NCBI GenBank assembly: GCA_964203275.1
Contig: CAXNMF010000005.1
Coordinates: forward strand, 219,047-283,046
DNA length: 64,000 nt
Source of the DNA: Ga0077527 sp945862135
Lineage (GTDB): Bacteria; Pseudomonadota; Gammaproteobacteria; Burkholderiales; SG8-41
Reading direction: 5' to 3'
Part shown: one piece after another, positions 54,748-62,899 of the stretch
Layout of the letters: the number at the start of each line of letters is the position of its first letter
Position numbering within the stretch: the stretch's first letter is position 1
Position numbers and translations under genes: made by a program
The notes under the pieces: model-generated
What the model was told of the DNA's origin: nothing
The model's database searches: none
The model's input: the letters and a program-made list of their open reading frames with translations, nothing else

Positions 54748-55713
54748 ATGAACCGCGTATTGCCGAAACTGTTGCTGCTTGCTGCCGTACTGCTCCCGCT
54801 GCATGTGGTTGCGCAGGACTATCCGACACGACCGATACGCGTGATCGTTCCTTTCCCGCCAGGCGGTGCTGCCGACACAATGGCGCGTTTGATTACCCCG
54901 TCCATGTCGAAAACATTCGGACAGAACATGGTGATCGAGAGCCGTCCGGGCGCCAATACCGTGATTGCCACGGAATTGGTGTCGCGCGCACCGGCCGACG
55001 GTTATACCTTGCTGGTCATGGCGACGAGTTACAGCGTGAACCCGTTTGCCTATACGAAGCTGCCATACGATCCCTTGCGCGATTTTCAGGGGGTGACGCG
55101 CATGGTTTACAACCCGCTGATCTTCTGTTCGCATCCCTCCTTGCCAGTGAAAAACATGAAGGAACTCGTTGCACTGGCCAAGGCCCGGCCCGGTCAATTG
55201 ACCTGGGCGGTGTCGAGCATCATCGGCGGCGGACGCATCGCCGGTGAACTGTTCATTGATGTCGCAAAAATTGACATGATCAATGTACCTTTCGGCGGTG
55301 GCGCACCGGCAGGAACGGCAACGCTTGGCGGTCATACCAGCATGCTGGTCGGCAACGTGCTGGAATGCGTGCCGCATGTGGCCTCGGGCCGACTGCGCGC
55401 CCTTGCGGTCACTTCTGCGCGGAGAGCGGACATTCTTCCCGATGTCCCGACCATTGATGAATCGGGCTGGTCGGGTTTCGAATCGCTGAACTGGTTCGGC
55501 GTCATGGTGCGGACGGGTACGCCGCGTCCGATTATCGACCGGCTTTCTGCGGAAATCGGCAAAGTGCTGCAAACGCCTGAATCACGGGCGGCGCTGATGA
55601 AGCAGGGATTTACTGCCGGCACCATGGCGCCAGCGGAATTCGATGCCTACATCCGCAACGAGATGCAGCGTAACGAGAGAATTGTCAGGAAGCTGAAGTT
55701 GAAGCTGGACTGA
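54748..55713 (+). CDS. Bug/TctC-family binding protein
   Basis: A 321-residue binding protein; ATG 54748 follows GGGAGGGG. The signal peptide ends HVVAQ, then DYPTRPIRVIVPFPPGGAAD. APADGYTLLVMA is intact, but HVPYKG is replaced by NVPFGGGAPA. An AT-rich region (54615-54665) upstream probably holds the promoter. A bidirectional terminator separates it from the convergent redox genes. Confidence 0.92.
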   Translation: MNRVLPKLLLLAAVLLPLHVVAQDYPTRPIRVIVPFPPGGAADTMARLITPSMSKTFGQNMVIESRPGANTVIATELVSRAPADGYTLLVMATSYSVNPFAYTKLPYDPLRDFQGVTRMVYNPLIFCSHPSLPVKNMKELVALAKARPGQLTWAVSSIIGGGRIAGELFIDVAKIDMINVPFGGGAPAGTATLGGHTSMLVGNVLECVPHVASGRLRALAVTSARRADILPDVPTIDESGWSGFESLNWFGVMVRTGTPRPIIDRLSAEIGKVLQTPESRAALMKQGFTAGTMAPAEFDAYIRNEMQRNERIVRKLKLKLD

Positions 55714-55728
55714 TTTGATTCCCGGATG

Positions 55729-55763
55729 AAAAAAGGGCGGCGCAGGAATGCACAGCCCTTTTT
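55729..55763. terminator. Bidirectional intrinsic terminator
   Basis: AAAAAAGGGC (55729-55738) and GCCCTTTTT (55754-55762) form a stem with A and T runs. It separates the Bug gene from the peroxiredoxin gene on the other strand. Confidence 0.75.
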
Positions 55764-55775
55764 CTGCGCAGCGCC

Positions 55776-56351
55776 TTACTGAATTTTCTGCAGTGCCTCA
55801 AGCAGTTCGTCGTTGGGCAGGATGCCGCGCGGATCACCGACCTTGGCGTAGCGGATCACGCCAGCCTTGTCGATGATGAACCACGCGCGCTTGGCGCGCA
55901 TGTAGCCGGCGATGCGCTTCGCGTCGCTGGCGAGTGCCGGATCATCGTTGAGTGCGCCATAGGCACGGGTCATCACGCGGCGGGTATCGCTCAGCAAGGG
56001 AAACTTCAGGCCGAGCTTTTCCACAAACACGGTGTTGGCGGCGTTGAAATCGACGCTGATGCCCAGAACCTGGGCATTGGCGGCCTCGAACTTGGGGAGG
56101 TCAAGCTGGAAGGCCACGATTTCGCTGGTTCAGGTGTCGGTAAAGGCGGCGATATAAAAGAACAGGACCATATTTTTCTTGCCAAGGTAGTCGCCCAAGG
56201 CAACCGGTTTTCCGGTCGTCGAAACAACGGAAAAGTCCGGCGCCTTGTCATCCGCTTTCAGTGTTTGCGCCTGCGCTGGTGTCGCGAACAGCGTGGCCAT
56301 GCCGAGCATTACGGCGACCAGCCAGGGGCGCAGGGGAGCGTTTGTGGTCAT
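55776..56351 (-). CDS. Exported peroxiredoxin with in-frame TGA at the peroxidatic cysteine (putative selenoprotein)
   Basis: Read through TGA (56130-56132), this is a 191-residue AhpC/TSA-type peroxiredoxin. A signal peptide (to about residue 29, ending PAQAQ) precedes KAPDFSVVSTTGKPVALGDY and MVLFFYIAAFTDT; the next codon, 74, is TGA, then TSEIVAFQLDLPKFEAANAQ continues in the same frame. The T-x-x-C peroxidatic motif is thus T-D-T-U. The mature protein has no cysteine at all, so selenocysteine would be its only redox residue (a 1-Cys-type mechanism). GGAGA lies 5 bp before the ATG. It follows the TlpA-like seleno-thioredoxin by 20 bp. Without read-through a useless 73-residue peptide results. 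Confidence 0.85.
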
Positions 56352-56371
56352 TGCGGTCTCCAGGGTTGTGA

Positions 56372-56899
56372 CTACTTGTTGCGGGCAAGATTGCGCGCGT
56401 AGTTGCGCAGCTCGGCACCGTCGAAATCGACATGGCCTGTGGTGCGGGCCCGGATCATGCCTTTGGCGTCGACCACTACTGTCGAAGGCACACCGCGCAC
56501 GCCAAATCCCCGCGCGACTTCCATGTTCAGATCGAGCAAGGCGGGCATGGTGTATCCGCCTTTGGCAAAAACCGGCCTGACTGCAGCCTCACCGGTGCCG
56601 TCAATCGATACCGTGATGACCTGGATGCCGTCTTTTTTCAGTTCGTTATGTGCCCTCTGCACGGAGGGCATTTCACTGACGCAGGTGCTTCACCAGGACG
56701 CCCAGAAGCGGATGACCGTAACCTTGTTGCGCAGGTCGGTATCGCTGCTGCTGGTGCCGCCAAGCCCGGTAATCTTGAATGCGGGAATGGGTGTTGGCGG
56801 GTTTACTTGTTGCAGCGAATTAGCGGTCGCTTCAAAGGGTGTTGAAGAAAAAAACAGACCGGTGACAAGAATGGCGGCGAGACTGTTTGTGAATCGCAT
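56372..56899 (-). CDS. Exported TlpA-like thioredoxin with in-frame TGA in a UxxC motif (putative selenoprotein)
   Basis: Read through TGA (56690-56692), this is a 175-residue TlpA/ResA-type thioredoxin. After a signal peptide (MRFTNSLAAILVTGLFFSST) comes VTVIRFWASW, then codon 70 = TGA, then STCVSEMPSVQRAHNELKKD. The active site therefore reads W-U-S-T-C where W-C-x-x-C is expected, with C73 the only cysteine. The cis-proline region GVRGVPSTVVVDAKG is intact. GGAGG precedes ATG 56899. A 7-bp perfect hairpin 19 nt after the TGA fits a bacterial SECIS. It probably reduces the peroxiredoxin encoded next. Confidence 0.87.
56651..56670 (-). promoter_or_regulatory. Candidate bacterial SECIS hairpin
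   Basis: On the transcript, UGCCCUC and GAGGGCA form a perfect 7-bp stem around the loop CGUGCA. The apical loop begins 26 nt after the UGA, inside the 16-37 nt range expected for bacterial SECIS elements, and the second loop base is G, as required. Confidence 0.7.
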
Positions 56900-56963
56900 A
56901 TAACCTCCGGTAGGCCGATGCGAAATGGCATCGCGGGACGATTCTAACGCGATTGCACGGCCA

Positions 56964-56997
56964 GACAAGGCGGGGTTTTTTCTGCCTCCGCCTTGTC
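56964..56997. terminator. Strong inverted repeat between Bug and redox genes
   Basis: GACAAGGCGG (56964-56973) and CCGCCTTGTC (56988-56997) form a perfect 10-bp stem with a 14-nt loop containing a T-run. It lies just after the 3' end of the Bug gene and before the seleno-thioredoxin gene; there is no T-run after the stem on the minus strand. Confidence 0.55.
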
Positions 56998-57015
56998 GTG
57001 GACGTCCCGCATGCG

Positions 57016-57978
57016 CTACCGCGGTTCGATACCGGCGGCCTTGGCAATTGCGGCGAAACGCTTTACGTCTTCGCTGAACAGTTTGGCCCATGCTTCCGGA
57101 GAGTCGCCGTTGGGCTCGTAGCCGTTGTCAACGAAATGAGCGTGAACTTTGGGTTCCTGCAGTGCCTTGTGCACCGCCTGCTGCAGCTTGCGGGCGATCG
57201 GCATCGGCAATTTTGCCGGGCCGAACATGCCGTGCCAGCCGGCGTCGGCAACATATCCGTTGACGGTTTCGCCAATGGTCGGGATTTCGGGGAGCGAGGA
57301 CAGACGTTTCGCGCCGGTGAAGGCAATCGCGCGAACACGTCCCGCCTTGTGCTGTGGTACGCCGACCGAACCCGCGGGGAAATGAACCTGCACTTCACCG
57401 CTGGCCACGGCTGCGACCGCAGGGCCGCCGCCCTTGTAAGGCACATGCAGCATGTCGATTTTGGCCATGCTGTTGAGCAGCGCGCCGGCCAGATGCTGGC
57501 CGTTGCCCACGCCTGCGGTGCTGTAGCGCAGAGGCTGCTTTTTTGCGGCTTCGATCAGCTCGGCGGTGTTCTTGACCGGCAATTGCGGATGCACGACAAC
57601 GAGGTAGCCCAGACCGGTGGCGACATTGGTGATGGGCGTAAAGTCGCGCAAGATGTCAAAGGGCATTTTTTTCAGGATTGCCGGATTGACGGCGAAACCG
57701 AAAGATGTGTTCAGCACAGTATAGCCGTCGGGTGTTGCCCCCTTGACGACATCGGCACCAATGATGCCATTGGCACCGCCGCGGTTGTCGATGACGAAGG
57801 TTGCGCCGATTTCGGTCTCGACCTGGCGGAACAATACACGCGAAAACACGTCGACATTGCCGCCCGCCGGGAACGGTATGACGAGTCGAATGGGTCGGCT
57901 GGGGTATTGCTGTGCTGAAGCGGCGCCCGTCAGCAGGATTGCGAACAGGACAAGAATGATGCGAATGCTGCAAGTCAT
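57016..57978 (-). CDS. Bug/TctC-family binding protein
   Basis: A 320-residue binding protein; GGAGGAGAG precedes ATG 57978, which fixes the start against a longer frame from 58056. The signal peptide ends GAASAQ, then QYPSRPIRLVIPFPAGGNVD, ATPDGYTVLNTS and LHVPYKGGGP. It is divergently arranged with the D-2-hydroxyacid dehydrogenase gene, which suggests a hydroxyacid-related ligand. Confidence 0.92.
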   Translation of the reverse strand: MTCSIRIILVLFAILLTGAASAQQYPSRPIRLVIPFPAGGNVDVFSRVLFRQVETEIGATFVIDNRGGANGIIGADVVKGATPDGYTVLNTSFGFAVNPAILKKMPFDILRDFTPITNVATGLGYLVVVHPQLPVKNTAELIEAAKKQPLRYSTAGVGNGQHLAGALLNSMAKIDMLHVPYKGGGPAVAAVASGEVQVHFPAGSVGVPQHKAGRVRAIAFTGAKRLSSLPEIPTIGETVNGYVADAGWHGMFGPAKLPMPIARKLQQAVHKALQEPKVHAHFVDNGYEPNGDSPEAWAKLFSEDVKRFAAIAKAAGIEPR

Positions 57979-58160
57979 GATCTCTCCTCCAATGTAGTGC
58001 TGCACATGGGATGCCGTGTGCGCAGTTTTGGGTTCGCGCATCTCCGACGCACCCATTCTAGAGGCATTGGGACTGTCCTGGGCAACAAGTTTGAATGCGG
58101 TGCCGGGATGGGATAATGAGTCGACTGCAAATATTGCAAATCAGGCACAGGGAGTGATCA

Positions 58161-59168
58161 GTGAGAAAACCTTTGGTCTTGGTGACCGCGTCCACCGTTT
58201 CCGATCTTGCGCAGCGGTTGTTGCGTGAGGGCGGACTCGATATTGCATTCATGCCCGACAAGGTCGACGAAGGGGTGATGATCGAAGCGCTTGCGCGTCA
58301 TCAGCCTGCCGCTCTGTTGCTGCGTGGGTCACCGCCGCTCAATGCCAAGGTGCTTGCTGCTGCCCGGGGGCTGAAGATCATTGCCAAACATGGCGCCGGG
58401 GTTGATTCTGTGGATATCGCGGCGGCGACGCGCGCCGGCATTGCGGTGATGGTGGCTGGCGGGGCCAACGCTGATGCGGTGGCAGAACATACGCTGGCAC
58501 TGATGCTGGCTCTGACCCGGGAGTTGCCAAGATTTGATCGCGGCGCGCGGGCCGGTGAATGGCGCAACCTGCATCAGTTTGTCCGGGACTTCCGCACACG
58601 TACCGTCGGCATACTCGGTTACGGTCAGATTGGCGAACGCGCGGCGCAGCTGGCGCAGGCCTGCGGCGCCACGGTGATCGTTCATACCCGATCGGCAGCC
58701 TGACGCCGCCGCGCGGGCATGACGGTAGAGCCGGATCTGAACCGTTTTCTTGAAACGGTCGACATTGTCAGCCTGCATTGTCCGCTGACGGAAAAAACCC
58801 GAGGCATGATTGGCGCTGCGCAGTTTGTGCGGATGAAACCCGGGGCCTTGCTGATCAATACGTCGCGCGGCCCTGTCATTGATGAGCCGGCACTGGTTGA
58901 GGCCTTGAAATCGGGGCAACTGGCGGGAGCGGGACTCGACACTTTTGCGGTGGAGCCGCCAGATGTCGCGAATCCGCTGTTCGAATTGCCCAATGTCATT
59001 GTTACACCGCATGTGGCTGCAGTTACCACCGATGCCATGGTGCGCATGGGCACGATCTGCGCGAGCAATATCATCAGCTGGCTGCGCGGGGAAGTGCATG
59101 ATCCGCGTAATTTTCTGAACCCGGAAGTTGGTTCCGTGGCGCCGGACACCATGCGGACCCTGGCCTAG
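58161..59168 (+). CDS. D-2-hydroxyacid dehydrogenase (interrupted by one in-frame TGA)
   Basis: A 335-codon NAD-dependent dehydrogenase of the SerA/GyaR type. LKIIAKHGAGVDSVDIAAAT and VGILGYGQIGERAAQLAQAC (NAD-binding GxGxxG) lie before the stop; VDIVSLHCPLTEKTRG, INTSRGPVIDEPAL, GLDTF and TPHVAAVTTDAM lie after it. TGA at 58701-58703 falls in the loop after VHTRSAA, in frame with the rest; a neighbouring frame reads PDAAARA there, so two nearby indels are an alternative. The interruption is not at a catalytic residue. It could be a sequence error, a recent mutation or, less likely, read-through. Confidence 0.82.
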
Positions 59169-59250
59169 ACGCGACGGCACGGTCGCGGTATTTGTTGATC
59201 AGTTGAGTTCAGCGGTTTTCGCTATCGATGATGAATTGAAAAGGAGAAAC

Positions 59251-60045
59251 ATGAAAACAAGCACAGACAAGATCGTCGCGAAGCAGGAAGGCCCGATCGG
59301 CTTTCTGATTTTCAACAATCCGGAGCGCCGCAATGCAGTGTCGCTGGAGATGTGGCAGGCGGCTGGTGAAGTGCTGGCGGCATTTTCGAAAGACGACAAC
59401 GTTCGTGTCATTGTGCTCGCGGGTGCCGGGGACAAGTCTTTTGTCGCTGGTGCCGACATCTCCAAATTCGAGGATGAACGTGCGAATGCCGAAGCCCAGG
59501 AGAAGTATGCAAAGGTTTCGTCCGGCATGCGCGCCATCCTGCGCGGTACCGGCAAACCCACAGTCGCCATGATCCGCGGTTATTGCATCGGCGGCGGCAT
59601 GTCCCTGGCACTGAGCTGCGACATGCGCATCTGCTCGGACGATGCACAGTTCGGCATCCCTGCCGCACGTCTGGGTATTGGCTACGGCATGGAAGGACTA
59701 CGCCGGCTGGTCGAGCTCGTGGGGCCGTCAGTCGCCAAGGAATTCATCTTTACCGCACGTCGCTACAAAGCGGACCAGGCGCTGCGAATGGGTATCGTCA
59801 ACGAGGTGGTTCCGGTCGCTGAACTGGAAAGCACCGTACGTTCCTGGGCCCAGAGCATGGCCGAAAATGCGCCGCTATCGATTCTGACGGCAAAGCGCGT
59901 AGTTGATGAACTGATGAAGGATCCTGAGGACCGCGACAATGCCCTGTGTGATCAATTGGTGAAGGATTGCGGCGCGAGCGAGGATTTTATTGAAGGCCGA
60001 CGCGCATTCATGGAAAAACGCAAACCGGTGTTCAAGGGGCGTTAA
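59251..60045 (+). CDS. Enoyl-CoA hydratase/isomerase family protein
   Basis: A 264-residue crotonase-fold protein; AAGGAG precedes ATG 59251. The CoA-binding loop is DKSFVAGADISKF, the oxyanion region GYCIGGGMSLALSCDMRI, and FGIPAARLGIGYGMEG carries the segment before the second catalytic position, where the usual Glu is not obvious (GYGMEG). It may be a hydratase, isomerase or hydrolase of acyl-CoA. It is 83 bp after the dehydrogenase and may share its transcript. Confidence 0.9.
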   Translation: MKTSTDKIVAKQEGPIGFLIFNNPERRNAVSLEMWQAAGEVLAAFSKDDNVRVIVLAGAGDKSFVAGADISKFEDERANAEAQEKYAKVSSGMRAILRGTGKPTVAMIRGYCIGGGMSLALSCDMRICSDDAQFGIPAARLGIGYGMEGLRRLVELVGPSVAKEFIFTARRYKADQALRMGIVNEVVPVAELESTVRSWAQSMAENAPLSILTAKRVVDELMKDPEDRDNALCDQLVKDCGASEDFIEGRRAFMEKRKPVFKGR

Positions 60046-60178
60046 TCGTGAAACACCGGCATTCCGCCGCGGGAACTCCTGATGTGGCTGAAAGCGGAAA
60101 TTTCCATAGGGGTGAAAGCGATTCAGGCATCAAAGTTCACTTTCTTGAAAATCGCACATCAATCTGGCGGAGGTTGGC

Positions 60179-61198
60179 ATGGTGAAACGCTGGAAGCAGC
60201 GTCCCGAGGGATCGAACTGGGGGGAGTTCGGTGCTGATGACCAGCACGGCAGGCTGAATCTGCTGACCCCGGCGCGCCGTCTTGCCGCATTGAAGGAGGT
60301 GCAGACGGGTCTGGTGTTCTGCCTGTCGCATCCGCTCGACAAACCCGGCGGCAGCGTACTCAACCCGTTCCGCAAGCCACCGCAATTTCATCCGGTGATC
60401 CGCGAGGGCAAGGTTTATTTCAACCTTGATATGGGCGAAACCAATCCGCGCTTCACCGATGTCGGTTCCGACGAGGCGATTTTTCTGTATTCACAGTATT
60501 CCACGCACTGGGACGGCTTCGCGCACAAGGGTACGCATTTCGATGCCGATGGTGATGGTATTGCAGAGAAAGTGTCATACAACGGTTTTCATCTGGTGGA
60601 TGAGCAGGGGCGAGGACTTTACGGTGAAACAGGTGCACGGGCATTGTCAGTGGCTGCGATGGCCGAGACCGGCGTGCAGGGGCGCGCGGTGCTGATCGAT
60701 CTGCGTCATCATTTCGGCGATGCACGTACCGACATTACTTACGAAATGCTTGAAAAGGTGATGAAGGAGGACGCAGTCACGGTCGAGCAGGGCGATATCC
60801 TGTGCCTGCATACGGGCCTCGGTCAGCTCATTCGAGACGCCGATGGCAAACTCGACAACGCGATCAAGATGCAGTGCGCGGTGCTCGATGGCCATGACAA
60901 ACGGCTGCTGGAGTGGATTTCCGATACCGGTGTGGCTGCGATCGCGGCCGACAATCTTGCTGTTGAGCGTTCCGGCACCCTGGGTATTGATCCGCGCATG
61001 CCGCACCGCGGTCCGCAACTGCCTTTGCACGAGCATTGCCTGGTCAAGCTGGGCATCCATCTCGGCGAGCTGTGGTATTTCACCGAACTCGCGGCCTGGC
61101 TGCGCAAACACAAACGCAGCCGCTTCCTGCTGACTGCGCCCCCGCTGCGCATGCCTGGGGCGGCAGGCTCTCCGGTGACGCCGGTGGCGACGGTGTAA
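60179..61198 (+). CDS. Cyclase-family metal-dependent hydrolase (kynurenine formamidase/KynB-like fold)
   Basis: A 339-residue protein of the Cyclase family. The metal motif STHWDGFAHKGTHFDADGDG resembles the HxGTHxDxPxH signature, and LIDLRHHFG and LHTGLG follow; HEHCLVKLGIHLGE near the end carries another conserved His/Glu set. It is longer than KynB and closer to the stand-alone cyclase-like hydrolases seen beside Bug genes. GGCGGAGG precedes the ATG. Confidence 0.88.
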   Translation: MVKRWKQRPEGSNWGEFGADDQHGRLNLLTPARRLAALKEVQTGLVFCLSHPLDKPGGSVLNPFRKPPQFHPVIREGKVYFNLDMGETNPRFTDVGSDEAIFLYSQYSTHWDGFAHKGTHFDADGDGIAEKVSYNGFHLVDEQGRGLYGETGARALSVAAMAETGVQGRAVLIDLRHHFGDARTDITYEMLEKVMKEDAVTVEQGDILCLHTGLGQLIRDADGKLDNAIKMQCAVLDGHDKRLLEWISDTGVAAIAADNLAVERSGTLGIDPRMPHRGPQLPLHEHCLVKLGIHLGELWYFTELAAWLRKHKRSRFLLTAPPLRMPGAAGSPVTPVATV

Positions 61199-61334
61199 CC
61201 CTCCCCCTCAAAGGGCTGCTGTTACGTTCTGTTACCGCCTTAATGTGTCCTGGATCACAAACAAACCGGCTTGCTGTGCGTAGTATTTCCATGCGCGCTG
61301 CGATGAGCGGTGCAACAGGAAAAAGGACATGACA

Positions 61335-61859
61335 ATGAAGAAAAATTCGAGTTACTCAGTAATTGCAGCGGTTCTGATTGCGGCGGGAAGCCTGCTGGCG
61401 ATGCCTGTCCACGCGGACAAGCCGTCCTGGGCCGGTGGTGGCAAGCCGGAAGGCGAGCAGGGCGGCAAGGGTCAAGGCCGCGACAAACAACAGGCTGGCG
61501 GCAAACAGCAAGGCAGTGGCAAGCAGAACGAGCAGTCGCAGAGCGGCAGCTATTTTGTCACCCAGCAACATACCGTCGTGCGTGATTACTACGTGCAGGA
61601 GTTCCAGGGCGGGAAATGCCCGCCCGGCCTCGCCAAAAAGAACAACGGTTGCATGCCGCCGGGGCAGGCGAAAAAATGGAGCATGGGCTATCCCTTGCCC
61701 CGTGACGTGGTTTATTACGACCTGCCGTCGCAGCTGGTGGTGCGGCTGGGGTCGCCGCCCTCGGGACACAAATATGTCCGGGTCGCTTCGGACATCCTGT
61801 TGATTGCCGTCGGCACCTCGATGGTGGTCGATGCGATCAGCGATCTCGGTCGCATGTAA
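61335..61859 (+). CDS. RcnB-like periplasmic protein
   Basis: About 174 residues with a signal peptide ending VHADKP, then a Gly/Gln/Lys-rich low-complexity linker (about residues 30-70) and an RcnB-type domain: PPGLAKKNNGCMPPGQAKKW, YPLPRDVVYYDLPSQLVVRL and YVRVASDILLIAVGTSMVVD. RcnB in E. coli moderates nickel/cobalt export; whether that applies here is unknown. The start is either ATG 61329 or 61335; AAAAGGA is better spaced for 61335. Confidence 0.85.
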   Translation: MKKNSSYSVIAAVLIAAGSLLAMPVHADKPSWAGGGKPEGEQGGKGQGRDKQQAGGKQQGSGKQNEQSQSGSYFVTQQHTVVRDYYVQEFQGGKCPPGLAKKNNGCMPPGQAKKWSMGYPLPRDVVYYDLPSQLVVRLGSPPSGHKYVRVASDILLIAVGTSMVVDAISDLGRM

Positions 61860-61879
61860 GCACCAGCAAGGTTCGCGGA

Positions 61880-61910
61880 TACGGACGGCATTGCCGTCCA
61901 TATTTTTTTG
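61880..61910 (+). terminator. Intrinsic terminator after the RcnB-like gene
   Basis: GGACGGC (61883-61889) and GCCGTCC (61893-61899) form a stem with an ATT loop, followed by a run of seven Ts (61903-61909). Confidence 0.9.
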
Positions 61911-61984
61911 TGCGGCCCCGGGACAGAATCGCGCGATCCCCGCCGCTGATGTAATCTTGGTTTCCGTTTTTGTCCGGTGACGCC

Positions 61985-62842
61985 ATGAACACACGCAAGT
62001 TGCAGCGCGTTATCCCTTCTCAGGAAACCTCGGACGGCGCCGGGGTGAAGCTTCGCCGGAGCATCGGTCAGTCAGCGCAGGCTCGTCTGGATCCCTTTCT
62101 GATGCTCGACGAGTTCGGCACCGAAAACCCCGACGATTACATTGCCGGTTTTCCCAGTCACCCGCACCGCGGTTTCGAAACCGTGACCTATATGCTCGAC
62201 GGTCATATGCTCCATGAAGACCATCTCGGCAATCGCGGCGACCTGAAAAGCGGTGATGTGCAGTGGATGACCGCGGGTCGCGGCATCATCCATTCCGAAA
62301 TGCCGCAGCAGACCGAAGGCCGCATGAGGGGCTTCCAGCTGTGGATCAATCTGCCGGCCGGTGAAAAAATGAAAACTGCGGGATATCGCGATATCCCGGC
62401 GGCAACGATTCCGGCGCTGGAGTTGCCGGGCGGCGGGCGTGTCAAGGTGATTGCGGGAACCTTGCAAACGTCCGCAGGGGCAATGGCCGGTCCGATACAG
62501 GGACTCAGTACGGCACCGGTTTATTTTGATGTCGAGCTTGCGGCCAACGGTGTGTTCGAACACGACTTGCCTTCGGCCCACAATGCTTTTCTTTATGTTT
62601 ACGAGGGCGATGTGCAGGTCGGTGCGGAGCCTGCGCGCGCCTTGCCCAGGCGCAGCGCCGGTGTGTTGTCGCCGGGTGATGCCGTCAAAGTGGTTGCGGC
62701 GGGCGAAGGCGCCCGGTTCATTCTGCTGGCTGCGCGTCCGTTAAATGAACCGGTGGCCCAGTATGGTCCGTTTGTGATGAACACCGCGGCAGAGCTGGAG
62801 CAGGCGGTGCGCGACTATCAGACGGGTCGGCTGACGGATTGA
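61985..62842 (+). CDS. Pirin family protein
   Basis: A 285-residue bicupin. The metal site is in the N-terminal domain: FPSHPHRGFETVTYML (two His) with a later His and Glu in IIHSEMPQ. The C-terminal domain (YFDVELAANGVFEHDLP) lacks ligands, as usual. Some pirins are quercetin dioxygenases; others act in redox signalling. GGTGACGCC precedes the ATG, so the start is less certain than the domain; an upstream start at 61970 is possible. Confidence 0.9.
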   Translation: MNTRKLQRVIPSQETSDGAGVKLRRSIGQSAQARLDPFLMLDEFGTENPDDYIAGFPSHPHRGFETVTYMLDGHMLHEDHLGNRGDLKSGDVQWMTAGRGIIHSEMPQQTEGRMRGFQLWINLPAGEKMKTAGYRDIPAATIPALELPGGGRVKVIAGTLQTSAGAMAGPIQGLSTAPVYFDVELAANGVFEHDLPSAHNAFLYVYEGDVQVGAEPARALPRRSAGVLSPGDAVKVVAAGEGARFILLAARPLNEPVAQYGPFVMNTAAELEQAVRDYQTGRLTD

Positions 62843-62899
62843 TTCCGCAGGGCCCCGCCAGCCGGTGGCCGGCGGGGAGTTCCGGTTGTGATGCCCCGC

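Noticed and set aside
58701..58703. TGA in the D-2-hydroxyacid dehydrogenase as a third selenocysteine
   Set aside because: The position is a surface loop after the second strand of the NAD domain, with no redox role and no expected cysteine; an alternative frame explains the loop by small indels.
61200..61328. Sigma-70 promoter before the RcnB-like gene
   Set aside because: TAGTAT is present but no -35 element occurs at a workable distance.
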